Below, one piece after another: positions 54,201 to 63,960 of a stretch of 64,000 bases of DNA. A program made the position numbers and the translations under genes. The DNA is from Bombella intestini. GTDB lineage: Bacteria; Pseudomonadota; Alphaproteobacteria; Acetobacterales; Acetobacteraceae. Under the pieces are notes generated by a model. The model saw nothing but the letters and a program-made list of their open reading frames with translations, had not been told where the DNA came from and ran no database searches. The DNA is taken from positions 124,001-188,000 of the forward strand of contig NZ_JATM01000004.1 of the NCBI RefSeq assembly GCF_002003665.1. The letters are read 5' to 3'. Within the stretch, counting starts at the first letter, position 1; every line of letters starts with the position of its first letter.

Positions 54201-55193
54201 ATGAAACGCCTCGACCCTTTCCTGATGTGCCTGATTGGTGCGGTTCTTCTGGCATCGTTTCTGCCCTGTCCGACGATCTGGCAGCCGTGGCTCTCCCGCC
54301 TGACATCCCTGCTTATCATGCTGATGTTCTTCTTTCAGGGGGCCAAACTACACCGCAGGGCTTTGCTCGACAGCGTGAAAAACTGGCGATTACAGGGTAC
54401 CACACTGCTCATCACCTTTCTCGTGTTTCCCCTGTTAGGGATCGGGCTGTATGGCCTATCTCACCAGCTATCAGCTACCGGTTTCCTGGGGCCAGAACTC
54501 TGGGCGGGGATGCTCTTCCTCTGCTGCCTGCCTTCCACCATACAATCCTCCATCGCCCTGACCTCCATGGCTCGAGGCAACGTGCCAGCGGCTATCTGTG
54601 CAGCCACGGTGTCGAACATTCTGGGCATTTTCATTACCCCCCTCCTTTGTGGCCTGTTCTTCGACCATAGCAGCAGTGGCGGATCCGGCCTTCAGACCAT
54701 CCTCAATGTCGCAGAAGAGCTGCTCCTACCCTTCATTCTGGGGCAGTGTATGCAACGTTGGGTGGGTCCCATCGTCCACCGTCATAAGTTCCTCATTTCC
54801 TGTAGTGACCGTGGCTCTATTATCGTGCTGGTCTATTCCGCTTTCAGTACGGCAGTATTGCAGGGCCTCTGGCATCGTATCCCCGTTATCTTGCTTGTCG
54901 GGGTGGGTGTTGCCGATGCCATAGTACTCGCCCTTGCACTGGGCATTACCTATCTGCTGGGCCGGATGATGCGGCAAAATATTGAAGACGACATCACATT
55001 GCAGTTCTGTGGTTCCAAAAAAGCCCTGACATCCGGCGTCACTATGGCCAGCGTCATTTTTCCCACCTCAGCTGGGATCATCGTTCTCCCACTGATGATC
55101 TATCACCAGCTTCAGCTTTTCGTCTGCACCGTCATTGCCCGCCATTATGCACGACGCCCCCAGTTGGACCATGAAGCTGGCCCGCCACAATAA
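54201..55193 (+). CDS. Bile acid:sodium symporter family transporter (YfeH-like)
   Basis: The 330-residue protein has about nine or ten helices and the pattern of the SBF-like family. It has PTIWQPWLSRLTSLLIMLMFFFQG, LFLCCLPSTIQSSIALTSMARG and a late GSKKALTSGVTMASVIFP. YfeH-type members are sodium-coupled carriers of organic acids, often unknown. ATG 54201 is the start, just before the first helix. It is divergent from GH32. Confidence 0.85.
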   Translation: MKRLDPFLMCLIGAVLLASFLPCPTIWQPWLSRLTSLLIMLMFFFQGAKLHRRALLDSVKNWRLQGTTLLITFLVFPLLGIGLYGLSHQLSATGFLGPELWAGMLFLCCLPSTIQSSIALTSMARGNVPAAICAATVSNILGIFITPLLCGLFFDHSSSGGSGLQTILNVAEELLLPFILGQCMQRWVGPIVHRHKFLISCSDRGSIIVLVYSAFSTAVLQGLWHRIPVILLVGVGVADAIVLALALGITYLLGRMMRQNIEDDITLQFCGSKKALTSGVTMASVIFPTSAGIIVLPLMIYHQLQLFVCTVIARHYARRPQLDHEAGPPQ

Positions 55194-55287
55194 AGCTATC
55201 ATGTCGAAGGATCATTGCCTGCCTGTTTCACAAATGCCGCAAGCAGGCTAGGCTTACCTCTCTTGCTCGCCCGCCACGGAGACAGAC

Positions 55288-55785
55288 GTGCCACGTCATC
55301 CCACTGAAACACCCTCTATACGCCTCACCTATCTGGAGCGTTTACACGCCCACTTGGTACTAACAGGCACATTGCGAGAGAGCCTACTAGAACTGCTCAG
55401 CCGCCCCGCCGCCCCGCCACCGCTCCAACACTGGATCACCACCATTCTGGACCAGAACCAGAAGCAGGAACGGCAGGTCGCCCATCTCCTCCGCACACAC
55501 GGGGAAAAGCCCCGCAACGACTCAGACACCCTCTCCGGGCTACTGGACACGGTGGTGACCTGTTTTCCCTCGGGGGATGTTCCCGTCCACCTTCTGGGCG
55601 TGATGCTGGACATTGCCGGCTGCATCGCCCGGCTGCGCACATCCCTTGCCCTGCTCCTGCTGCTGGCTGAAAAACTCTCCCTAACGGAGGATGCCACCAT
55701 CCTCACGGAACTGCGCCAGAACAGCCGGAATGCCTCCCGCAGCCTTAAAGAAGTCCTGCCTGCGCTGCTGACAGGCGAGCAATAA
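55288..55785 (+). CDS. Hypothetical helical protein
   Basis: The 165-residue protein starts at a GTG (55288), 6 bases after GGAG. It is predicted all-helical, with ERLHAHLVLTGTLRESLLELL, QERQVAHLLRTHGEKP and a long hydrophobic helix near IARLRTSLALLLLLAEKL. A four-helix, ferritin-like fold is conceivable but the di-iron E-x-x-H pairs are not clear. No family recognised. It lies between the transporter and htpG. Confidence 0.6.
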   Translation: MPRHPTETPSIRLTYLERLHAHLVLTGTLRESLLELLSRPAAPPPLQHWITTILDQNQKQERQVAHLLRTHGEKPRNDSDTLSGLLDTVVTCFPSGDVPVHLLGVMLDIAGCIARLRTSLALLLLLAEKLSLTEDATILTELRQNSRNASRSLKEVLPALLTGEQ

Positions 55786-55794
55786 GACACAAAA

Positions 55795-55829
55795 AAGGGG
55801 CTGCACACTCATGTGCAACCCCTTCTTTA
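55795..55829. terminator. Bidirectional terminator between the 55.3-kb gene and htpG
   Basis: AAGGGGCTGCACA (55795-55807) faces TGTGCAACCCCTT (55812-55824) with one mismatch. CTTTATT follows on one side and an A-run on the other. It lies between convergent stops. Confidence 0.85.
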
Positions 55830-55852
55830 TTCAACAGACGATCAGCCTGACC

Positions 55853-57727
55853 TTACTTCTCAACAGTCCCAGCAAGCAGACCTGCGAGCGTGCGGGCAAA
55901 GCCGCTGGGGTCTGGCAGAGCTTCGCCTTCCTGAACACGAGCAAGGTCCAGAAGGATGCGCGCATGTTCTGCGACGCTCTCGCCCTTCTCCACACGCTCA
56001 GCCAGCGCACGGATGAGCGGATGACGGGGATTAATCTCCAACACCGGCGGTAGAGCTGGCATTTCCTGCCCGGAACGGCGCATGAGACGCTGCATGGCCA
56101 GGTCCGGCCCGCCTTCGCTTGTCATCACCACAGCACTGCCTGTCAGGCGCACGGTGCTGCGGACATCCTTCACAGCATCGCCCAGAGCGTCCTTCAGGGC
56201 CGGAGACAGTTTTGCCACATCGGCGGCTTCACCTTCTTCCTCGGTCTCCAGAGCGAACTTTTCAAGATCACCATGAGCCTGCGCTACGGAACGGAAGGTC
56301 TTATCCTTGTAGGAGTGCAGACGATCCGGCCAGAAGCTATCCACGGCATCAGAAAGCAGCAAGACTTCCAGCCCACGAGCACGGAAACCTTCCAGCTGGG
56401 CAGATGCCTTGAGGGCATTCAGATTGTCTCCGACCAGATAATAGATGGTCTCCTGCTCTGGCTTCATGCGGCTGATGTAATCATCCAGCGTTGTCAGCTC
56501 ATCATCACGAGTGGAGTGGAAGCGGGAGAACTCAGCAATTTCCTGCCGATGTTCGGAATCTTCCCAGAGACCTTCCTTGATGACGAGGCCGAAATTGTTC
56601 CAGAAGCCAGTAAAGGCCTCACCACCTTCCTGCGCCCGCTTCTTGATCTCGCTGATCACACGCTTTGTTACAGCCTTGCGGATGCGAGCCAGAACCGGCG
56701 TGGACTGGAGCATCTCACGGGAGACGTTCAACGGTAGATCATCCGTATCGACCACCCCCTGCACGAAACGCAGCCAATTCGGCACCAGATTGGCTTCATC
56801 GGTGATGAACATGCGCTTTACATGCAGGTGCAGGCGGCTTTCACGGCTGCTCTGCTCCATGAAGTCGAATGGACGAGCACCGGGGAGGAACAGCAGCGAG
56901 GCAAATTCAACCGTACCTTCGGCCTTCCAATGCAGTGTGGCGTATGGTTCATCAAACGCACGAGCTACATGACGGTAGAACTCGGTATATTCCTCAGATG
57001 TGATCTCGGATTTCGGACGTAGCCAGAGGGCCTTGCCCTCATTGATGGTTTCTTCCTTTTCCTTGCCGTCTTCGTCCGGCTCATGCAGCACGACCGGCCA
57101 TGCAATATGGTCAGCCCATTTGCGGATGATGCTACGCAGACGCCACGGATCAATGAATTCCTCGGCATCATCCTTCATATGCAGGACGATGTCCGTACCC
57201 GGACGGTCACGCTCGGCGGGGCCGAGGCTGTAAGAACCTTTACCTTCGGAGACCCAGCGAGCAGCGACATCCTCACCAGCACGGCGGGACACGACATCGA
57301 CCTTATCCGCCACCATGAAAGCAGAATAGAAACCCACACCAAACTGACCGATCAGGTTCGGGCGTTCTTCCGGCTTGGCGTTGCTCAGCTTCTCACCGAA
57401 AGCCTTAGTACCGGACCGAGCGATTGTGCCGAGATTCTGGGTCAGCTCATCCGGGCTCATGCCTAGCCCATCATCAGAAAGCGTGATCGTCTTGGCATCT
57501 TTATCGGTTGAGATATGAATAGACGGCGTCTCTGGCAAGGAGAGGGCCGAATTGGTCAATGCTTCGAAGCGGCGTTTGTCTATAGCATCGGCCGCATTAG
57601 CGACCAGCTCACGCAGAAAGATTTCTCGGTCGGAATAAAGAGAATGGACAACCAGATCAAGCAGCTGCCCGACCTCGGCGCTGAAACTATGCTGCTTCAT
57701 CTCTGCTGCGTTCTTGCCATCACTCAT
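55853..57727 (-). CDS. htpG: Chaperone HtpG (Hsp90)
   Basis: The 624-residue bacterial Hsp90 has the N-terminal ATPase domain with [33 protein letters not shown] and [16 protein letters not shown] middle domain and C-terminal dimerisation domain follow. Length equals E. coli HtpG (624). I start at ATG 57727 because GGAGAG lies about 9 bases upstream; the frame is open to 57784. Confidence 0.96.
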   Translation of the reverse strand: MSDGKNAAEMKQHSFSAEVGQLLDLVVHSLYSDREIFLRELVANAADAIDKRRFEALTNSALSLPETPSIHISTDKDAKTITLSDDGLGMSPDELTQNLGTIARSGTKAFGEKLSNAKPEERPNLIGQFGVGFYSAFMVADKVDVVSRRAGEDVAARWVSEGKGSYSLGPAERDRPGTDIVLHMKDDAEEFIDPWRLRSIIRKWADHIAWPVVLHEPDEDGKEKEETINEGKALWLRPKSEITSEEYTEFYRHVARAFDEPYATLHWKAEGTVEFASLLFLPGARPFDFMEQSSRESRLHLHVKRMFITDEANLVPNWLRFVQGVVDTDDLPLNVSREMLQSTPVLARIRKAVTKRVISEIKKRAQEGGEAFTGFWNNFGLVIKEGLWEDSEHRQEIAEFSRFHSTRDDELTTLDDYISRMKPEQETIYYLVGDNLNALKASAQLEGFRARGLEVLLLSDAVDSFWPDRLHSYKDKTFRSVAQAHGDLEKFALETEEEGEAADVAKLSPALKDALGDAVKDVRSTVRLTGSAVVMTSEGGPDLAMQRLMRRSGQEMPALPPVLEINPRHPLIRALAERVEKGESVAEHARILLDLARVQEGEALPDPSGFARTLAGLLAGTVEK

Positions 57728-57825
57728 GATGCGTCGCTCTCCTCCAAAATGGCAGGCTCCATAGGCTTCATCTTCTGCGGCCATCCTGCCCCGCCGCCAT
57801 AAGATGGTGCAGATATGGGAGAGGC

Positions 57826-57861
57826 CCTTCCCGCTTTCAAGCTGTTAACAGAGCGGGAAGG
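57826..57861 (-). terminator. Hairpin after the SDR gene
   Basis: CCTTCCCGCT (57826-57835) pairs with AGCGGGAAGG (57852-57861). The hairpin lies 38 bases beyond the SDR stop and upstream of htpG. There is no T-run, so it may be factor-dependent. Confidence 0.5.
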
Positions 57862-57899
57862 AGCTGTTCATTAGTCCTCATGCAACCACAAGAACGACC

Positions 57900-58697
57900 T
57901 CAGACGAGACCGAGAGATGTTCCTTCATCCACCACGATGGCCGACCCATGCAGGGCCACAGCCCCCGGGCCAGCAAGAAACTGCACCACAGCGGCAATAT
58001 CTTCCGGCGTAGAGAAGCTCCGCTTACTAGGGTTAGCGTCTGCCACGGCCTTCAGGACATCAGCCTTCGTGGGGTCGTTAATCAACGCATCATGCATGGA
58101 GGTCTTTACCCGGCCCGGCTCCACGGCATTGATGTTAATGCCCAACGGCCCGAGTTCGAGAGCAAGACTGCGAACCAGAGCCGTAGCAGCCGCCTTGCTG
58201 GCAGCATAGCCCGCATACCCGGCAAAACCGTAAAACCCACAGATGGAGGAAATCGCTACAATCTTCCCTCCCGGCACATCACCGTCCTTACGCCGGATGA
58301 AAGGTAGGGCCGCCTGCACAACGTGCCACATGCCGTTAACATTGATGGTCATCATTTTATCGAACGCATCAGGCGTTTCATCCGTAATGGGCGTTCCAAA
58401 AAATACGCCTGCGGAATGAACTAGAACATCCAGCGTTCCGACTTTGTCACCAATGCTCTTCATCACCGTTTTTACGGCGGCAAAATCCGTGATGTTCACA
58501 CCATAGGCACAAACCTGCACATCATGTCCTGCTTCCCGGCCTGCTGCCTCTACAGTCTGGACAATTTTTGTATAATCACGCTCCGGGCTACTACCTAGAA
58601 GGATAAGATTATCCCCTGCCCGTGCAAATGTCTCTGCAATTGCCAGCCCAATGCCGGAGGTACCACCCGTTACCAATACGGTTCTGCCCTGTGCCAT
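57900..58697 (-). CDS. Short-chain dehydrogenase/reductase
   Basis: The 265-residue classical SDR has the cofactor motif TGGTSGIGLAIAETFARAGD, the structural VHSAGVFFG (NAG-like) and the catalytic YAGYAASKAAATALV with Tyr-x-x-x-Lys, preceded by the catalytic Ser in ISSICG. The PGRVKTSMHDAL loop is typical. Substrate unknown; a sugar, polyol or keto-acyl substrate is possible. Confidence 0.9.
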   Translation of the reverse strand: MAQGRTVLVTGGTSGIGLAIAETFARAGDNLILLGSSPERDYTKIVQTVEAAGREAGHDVQVCAYGVNITDFAAVKTVMKSIGDKVGTLDVLVHSAGVFFGTPITDETPDAFDKMMTINVNGMWHVVQAALPFIRRKDGDVPGGKIVAISSICGFYGFAGYAGYAASKAAATALVRSLALELGPLGININAVEPGRVKTSMHDALINDPTKADVLKAVADANPSKRSFSTPEDIAAVVQFLAGPGAVALHGSAIVVDEGTSLGLV

Positions 58698-58813
58698 GCC
58701 CGCTATTTTCCTTCCATATCGTCATGCCATGACCTGAATGGCCATAGCTCCAGATATGGTCAGGCGGGCACGACTTGTCCACCATGCCCGCCCCGGAACA
58801 AGTCGTCCGGCTT

Positions 58814-60568
58814 TTAGAACGTACTACCGCCTAGCCTTACGCCCTCTCCAGTGGTTAAATCGACTTCGCAGAGATAAGGACCAGCAGCCAGCAGCTCGAT
58901 GGACAAGAAAAGCGGTTGAGCTGTTTTCTCTGCCCTGTCAGACAGAACAAGACGGGCCTCGCCCTTAGTCCAACGGCAAGGAGAGGCTTCCTGCACATCC
59001 CACCCGTCCCGTTGGGGAGCGGAGAGAAAGCCTGTCACTTCTTCCCGCATGCCATCTTCCCAAAAGAGTTGTACTCGACTAACCAGCACACCCAGCCAGC
59101 GTCTATCATCCACAAAAGGACCGATCACATCACAGGGGCGACTGATGCGGGAGATAAGCCTGACTTCATCGCATGGCTCTATCAGACGGAACAGATACCG
59201 CTTCCCAGCCTTGCGAACCAAAGGCAAAGCATGACCCGATGGAGCCAATACGGTCAGATCGGGATCGGTAACTAAGTCTCTCGCTTCATTTGTTCCTGAT
59301 GTGAAACGTTCCTGAATCGTACGATAAACAGGCTCCACAAAAGCCCGCTGAACACCTAGCGGTGCCGCTGCATCTTTCTCCCAGCAACGGCTAATACTTT
59401 CAGACCACTGACCTGCCTGAAAAATAAAACCATGACGATTGCCGGTTTCTAGGTAACTTTCTGTCAAAGCACCATCAACCTCGACAATAGCGTGAGGCTC
59501 GACCTCAAAATGCCAATAGTCATATTCCGTAAGGCTTCGATCATAGAAAATGGAAGAACCATTGACCAACATCCGTACCGGTATGAAATGACCATCTAGC
59601 AAAAGACAATGCTCTGCCGTAACGAACATATCCTTCTGCGGCACATTATCCGCCAGTGCATTCCGCCGGATACATACAGGCCAGCCAGCCTCATCATCGG
59701 GTAATTCAGGCCGAACAGAAACATGCCCCTGCCCAACCCATGTAACCCGCCGAAGCCCCTGTGACCGCCCCTCAGCCGTAAAGACCTGCACGGAATCCCC
59801 TACAGCTAACGTCTCCACGGCTACAGTTCCCGTATCCGTGCGGACCATACTACCGGGCAGATAACAGGTTATGACACCACCTCTTCCATCATCATGACCA
59901 TTATTTCTGGTAAAATTATAGCCATAGCCCGTGATGTTCCCCAGAAAATCCCGCTTAGCCGTACCGTTAACTCGTAGATTAAACGGATCACCTTGCAGCG
60001 TTGTTGTCCGCCCGAGGCTCAAAAAACCCAGAGCATCAATCCCATCGCCAATTTTTGTCCGGTCTGTACTAGGGTCGTAAACAGCCCCAACAGACTGCGT
60101 ATTCGGAAAGTCCATGACAAAATTCGAAGGGATTTGTGTTGTTGGCCTACCGAGGCTATCCACAAAATTAACTGGGACATCAAGCCGGACACCAAACCCC
60201 TGCATTTCTATCCGCAGCTCACCAGCATTAGGCCCCACCGTAATAGAGGACACTGCAGATGCGCTCAACAAACTGGAACGAATAACAAGGCGGCCCCCAT
60301 CCAGCGTAAGCGAATTGCCTAGCCCTAGATTGACGAACCCCCCACCTACATAAGCTGTTGCGCCCCCCTGCACAGTGATGGAACAGTCACCACGCACCTG
60401 CCCTAAGAGAGAAGACAGGTCCACCTGAACAGGATCACCCGGTGAGGTATCCCGCGTGCGGGTCACAACGATGGATGAAAGCCCCCCAAAATCCAAAAGA
60501 CTGGGGATTGATCCACTACCGTAGATAGTGGCTTTGCCAGCTTCCACCCTGATTAATGCCATGGCCAT
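58814..60568 (-). CDS. Hint-domain (Hedgehog/intein-type) protein
   Basis: The 584-residue protein has no clear signal peptide. Residues 1-230 form a Gly/Ser/Thr-rich beta region (adhesin-like repeats such as SITVQGGATAYVGGG). A Hint_2 domain follows: the nucleophile Cys235 in VITCYLPGSMV, the LAVGDSV strand, the T-x-x-H motif at 317-320 (TAEHCLL), and IPVRMLVNG. The remaining 200 residues are a mixed beta domain. Hint domains catalyse N-to-S acyl shift and self-cleavage. Both key residues are present, so autoprocessing at Thr234-Cys235 is plausible. Its role is unknown. Confidence 0.8.
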   Translation of the reverse strand: MAMALIRVEAGKATIYGSGSIPSLLDFGGLSSIVVTRTRDTSPGDPVQVDLSSLLGQVRGDCSITVQGGATAYVGGGFVNLGLGNSLTLDGGRLVIRSSLLSASAVSSITVGPNAGELRIEMQGFGVRLDVPVNFVDSLGRPTTQIPSNFVMDFPNTQSVGAVYDPSTDRTKIGDGIDALGFLSLGRTTTLQGDPFNLRVNGTAKRDFLGNITGYGYNFTRNNGHDDGRGGVITCYLPGSMVRTDTGTVAVETLAVGDSVQVFTAEGRSQGLRRVTWVGQGHVSVRPELPDDEAGWPVCIRRNALADNVPQKDMFVTAEHCLLLDGHFIPVRMLVNGSSIFYDRSLTEYDYWHFEVEPHAIVEVDGALTESYLETGNRHGFIFQAGQWSESISRCWEKDAAAPLGVQRAFVEPVYRTIQERFTSGTNEARDLVTDPDLTVLAPSGHALPLVRKAGKRYLFRLIEPCDEVRLISRISRPCDVIGPFVDDRRWLGVLVSRVQLFWEDGMREEVTGFLSAPQRDGWDVQEASPCRWTKGEARLVLSDRAEKTAQPLFLSIELLAAGPYLCEVDLTTGEGVRLGGSTF

Positions 60569-60827
60569 GTATTATATGCCCCGTTAGCCATTATGAAACG
60601 GGGAATGACTTAGGTCATTTTATTTAAAGTAAAATTAAAATACCCTTTTTAAAAAGCAATTTACGCGTTTAAAAAAGATAAACATGAAGTATAAACCAAA
60701 ATTATGCCAATATTGTCTATATTTCTACACAATATACCAATTTTTGACATAGTTACACTCCTCATCATGCCCCACCTTTCAGGAAAATTATTTCACCATA
60801 CTCAGTGGAGCACATCAGCCAATGGCG

Positions 60828-61817
60828 TTAGAACCAGCTACGGATACCAAAGGTGAAACGGGCCTCACTTGCCGTCTCACCCCGTTTCCGCGCCATATGC
60901 CGCCCTTGCGTAAGGGGAGAATCATATGTCACGGCAACATAAGGAGCCATTTTACGCCAAACCTCATACCGCAGACGCAACCCGGTATCGATATCCGCCA
61001 ACCCTGACCCAATCTGCCGCCTTGGGTCAGCACGACTATAAAGATTCAACTCCACTTGCGGTTGAAGAATTAGCCTATTGGTCAACAGAATATCGTAAGA
61101 ACCCTCAAACCGAGCCGCTACACCACGATCACTGAAATAACCGGTCGCCTGCACCTCGAACTGGTACAGGGCCAACCCCTCCACACCAAAAGCACCCCAG
61201 GCACGGGTCCGACGACTATCCAAATCCAACCGGACACCACCCTGCAGGTTAAAGTAAGTGGAGATCGCCCGACTATAGAGCAGTTCCTGATCCCCATCAT
61301 GAACTTTCCCTTTTGTCATGGTGCCTTCGCTCTTCAGCCAGAGACGGTTATAATCTCCACCATACCAAGCCTCACCATCCCAGCGGAGTGATGACTTCCC
61401 ACCAGCCTGATACCGCCCCTCAAACTCATCCAGCACACCATGAAACCAGCGGCCCATATCCATTGCATGCATGTGGTGTCCAATATCCACTACAGGGGCA
61501 GGCGCATCCACGGCTTTATGAACGATGCGGGGCTTTTTCTCCGATAGCGGCTTTCCGCTTGTCTGTACCTTCGATGTGGCAAGGTGGGAGGAAGCCTTCA
61601 TACCCGGCATGTCCATGCCCTCCATGTCGGACATGTCCATATCGCCCATATCGGACATATTCATTCCGGACATGTTATTATCATCTTGCCCAGCAGGTGC
61701 AGAAGTTCTCCCATTATCAGGGGCAGAATGGGTCATAATCATCCCATCCATTGCCTGCGCTGACGTGGCCAGAAGACACCCCATGACTATCAAGGGCAAC
61801 GATTTCCCTGTTTTCAT
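60828..61817 (-). CDS. copB: Copper resistance outer-membrane protein CopB
   Basis: The protein is 329 residues, with a signal peptide (MKTGKSLPLIVMGCLLATSA). A Met/Asp-rich metal-binding stretch with several short M-x-D-M units (MSGMNMSDMGDMDMSD) follows. Then comes the CopB/PcoB barrel: VDIGHHMHAMDMGRWFHGVL and YSRAISTYFNLQGGVRLDLD, ending with FTFGIRSWF. CopB binds copper at the outer membrane. I start at ATG 61817, behind GGAGG; it overlaps the copA stop by 4 bases (ATGA). Confidence 0.9.
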   Translation of the reverse strand: MKTGKSLPLIVMGCLLATSAQAMDGMIMTHSAPDNGRTSAPAGQDDNNMSGMNMSDMGDMDMSDMEGMDMPGMKASSHLATSKVQTSGKPLSEKKPRIVHKAVDAPAPVVDIGHHMHAMDMGRWFHGVLDEFEGRYQAGGKSSLRWDGEAWYGGDYNRLWLKSEGTMTKGKVHDGDQELLYSRAISTYFNLQGGVRLDLDSRRTRAWGAFGVEGLALYQFEVQATGYFSDRGVAARFEGSYDILLTNRLILQPQVELNLYSRADPRRQIGSGLADIDTGLRLRYEVWRKMAPYVAVTYDSPLTQGRHMARKRGETASEARFTFGIRSWF

Positions 61818-63514
61818 GAGATTACCACCTCCCGGAACATACCCGTTTGCATATGGTACATGAGGTGGCAGTGATATGCCCATGTGCCCGGCGCATCTGC
61901 CGTTACCAGCACACTCATGCGTGAACCGGGCTGCGAAATGACGGTATGTTTTAGAGGTCGATGCTGGTCATCCGCCCCATTTTCTAACTCACTCCAGAGA
62001 CCATGAAGATGAAGGGGATGTTCCATCATCGTATCATTGATGACCATAAAACGAACTCGCTCACCACGGGCCAGATGAATCGGTCCGGATTCGGAATATT
62101 TACGGCCGTTGAACCCCCATATATATCGCTCCATGTTTCCCGTGAGATGTAGGATGATCTCCCGTGACGGCGGGCGTTGATCCGGTGGTGGCCGCAAGGC
62201 AACAAGATCACTATAGGCCAGCACACGGCGACTTATGCCTTCCAGCCCATCCCCCGGACTGCTGACACGCTCGATTGGGTTGGCAGCCACATTTTGGTTT
62301 TCCACATTCAAGGGCGGAGGACCGGGATCATCAATCTCATCGGCCGGTGTCCGTTGTATGACGGGCGGCATGGCCATGCCCTTCATACCCTTCATAGGCA
62401 TGGCCATGCCCATATCCACCATGCCCCGCACGGGTCGGGGGTCCATCGGTGGCACGTCTCCCAGCAGGCCATATCGTGGCGTCAACGTGCCACGGGCATA
62501 GCCTGTTCGGTCCTCACTTTGGGCGAAGATCGTATAAGGCTGTACCTTCTGTGGTTTCACCATTACGACATAAGTCTCGCCCGGACCGATACGAAACTCA
62601 TCAACCGGCACGGGAACAACGGGATTCCCGTCTGCTTCCACCACCTGCATCTCCAGCCCCGGGATGCGAACATCAAACAGCGTCATAGCCGCCGCATTGA
62701 TGACGTGCAGGCAGACCTGCTCACCAGGCTGAAACAGCCCGCTCCATCCAGCTGATGGGGCCTCACCATTCATGAGATATGTATATAAGACCCCACTGAC
62801 ATCAGAGATATCTGTGGCACTCATCCGCATGTGGGACCACTGCAAACGGCTCTTCAACGCCGCACCCAGGCCGCCAGCACGGCGGCTTTCCTCTGGCAAA
62901 GACGCAAGACTACGCTGCCGGAAATTGTAATAATCGTCCTGCATCTTGAGGTTATCGACAATCTGCTCTGCCGACACGTCCGACCAGTCCGACAGCAGAA
63001 TCATATGATTCCGATCAGCCTTTGGCAGCAGGGCTGGCCCCGCAGGCTCGACTACCAAAGCCCCATAAAGGCCCGCTGATTCCTGATGGCCCATATGGCT
63101 ATGATACCAGTATGTGCCACTCTGGAGGACCGGAAAGGAATAAGTAAACTTTCCACCAGCAGGAATCCCCGCAAAACTTAGCCCCGGCACACCATCCTGA
63201 TCACTTGGTAAACGGATACCGTGCCAGTGCAGAGATGTTGGTTCATCCATGTGATTATGAACATGAATACGAACCTCCCGCCCTTCCTGCCAACGCAGAA
63301 CAGGGCCGGGCATTTGACCATTAATGCAATATCCCTCGCCAGAATGACCCGCAATACGGACCTTCCGACGGGTAATATGTAAGTCCATCTCCAATGGAGG
63401 AAGCGGTTTGGTCACAGGAAGTTCGGCCCGGCCTGTCCCTGACAGAGCCATGAAAGAACCCGCTGCCCCCAGACCAGCCAAAAACTGGCGGCGCAGCATA
63501 GAATGATGCGACAT
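61814..63514 (-). CDS. copA: Periplasmic multicopper oxidase CopA
   Basis: The 566-residue enzyme has a twin-arginine signal (RRQFLAGLGAAGSF, Arg8-Arg9) and three cupredoxin domains. Copper-ligand motifs are HWHG (96-99), HSH (138-140), HPLHLHG (499-505) and HCHLMYHMQTGM (548-559). A Met-rich segment, MGMAMPMKGMKGMAMPP, can bind extra copper. It oxidises Cu(I) to Cu(II) in the periplasm. It lies between the Met-rich small protein and copB, 68 bases after the former. Confidence 0.94.
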   Translation of the reverse strand: MSHHSMLRRQFLAGLGAAGSFMALSGTGRAELPVTKPLPPLEMDLHITRRKVRIAGHSGEGYCINGQMPGPVLRWQEGREVRIHVHNHMDEPTSLHWHGIRLPSDQDGVPGLSFAGIPAGGKFTYSFPVLQSGTYWYHSHMGHQESAGLYGALVVEPAGPALLPKADRNHMILLSDWSDVSAEQIVDNLKMQDDYYNFRQRSLASLPEESRRAGGLGAALKSRLQWSHMRMSATDISDVSGVLYTYLMNGEAPSAGWSGLFQPGEQVCLHVINAAAMTLFDVRIPGLEMQVVEADGNPVVPVPVDEFRIGPGETYVVMVKPQKVQPYTIFAQSEDRTGYARGTLTPRYGLLGDVPPMDPRPVRGMVDMGMAMPMKGMKGMAMPPVIQRTPADEIDDPGPPPLNVENQNVAANPIERVSSPGDGLEGISRRVLAYSDLVALRPPPDQRPPSREIILHLTGNMERYIWGFNGRKYSESGPIHLARGERVRFMVINDTMMEHPLHLHGLWSELENGADDQHRPLKHTVISQPGSRMSVLVTADAPGTWAYHCHLMYHMQTGMFREVVIS

Positions 63515-63582
63515 AATAAATTAACTACCTGAAAGACGTAACACGAACAGCCAGCCCCTACAGGGCCGACAGACAAGGCAAG

Positions 63583-63960
63583 TCAGACAGACAGTGCGGC
63601 AGGTGGACGCCAAGGAAGTGCCCTAAAGGACCACAAAGGCCGTTGCGCTTCATAAAACGGGAAAGCCGCTTCCGACATCCGCACGGGGGCCAGCGTCTGC
63701 TTTTCTGGCAAAAGCCCAGCCTCGCAAACCGCATGATGGCTCTGACAGCATGGGGCCATACTATCTTCCATAGCCATTCGGGATGATGACGTATCTTCCA
63801 TCATTGTGTCCGGCATCCCCACCACAGATTGCAGGTGGGTCATAGAGGATGGCATGTCCACTCCACCAGCCATAGCCATAGGCATGACAAACAGCGGCAG
63901 CTGCATCATCAGACACAGCACTACCCCCATCATCATACGAAAGAGCCATCTAACTGGCAT
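63583..63960 (-). CDS. Met/His/Cys-rich exported protein, first gene of the cop operon
   Basis: The 125-residue protein starts with a Met-rich hydrophobic signal or anchor (LFRMMMGVVLCLMMQLPLFV). The rest is methionine-rich (MPSSM, MPDTMMED, MAMEDSM) with a Cys/His cluster, PCCQSHHAVCEAG. It ends with RALPWRPPAALSV. The composition and its place ahead of copA suggest copper binding in the periplasm. I cannot assign a named family; DUF2946-like copper proteins are a possible relative. Confidence 0.65.
   Translation of the reverse strand: MPVRWLFRMMMGVVLCLMMQLPLFVMPMAMAGGVDMPSSMTHLQSVVGMPDTMMEDTSSSRMAMEDSMAPCCQSHHAVCEAGLLPEKQTLAPVRMSEAAFPFYEAQRPLWSFRALPWRPPAALSV

Noticed and set aside
54080-54670. 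196-residue frame overlapping the symporter-family gene
   Set aside because: It lies in another frame than the clear transporter, has no ribosome site and no homology features; treated as shadow.
61590-61690. Short-repeat DNA in copB that could be a microsatellite or array
   Set aside because: It encodes the Met/Asp-rich copper-binding stretch; the repetition follows the protein sequence.
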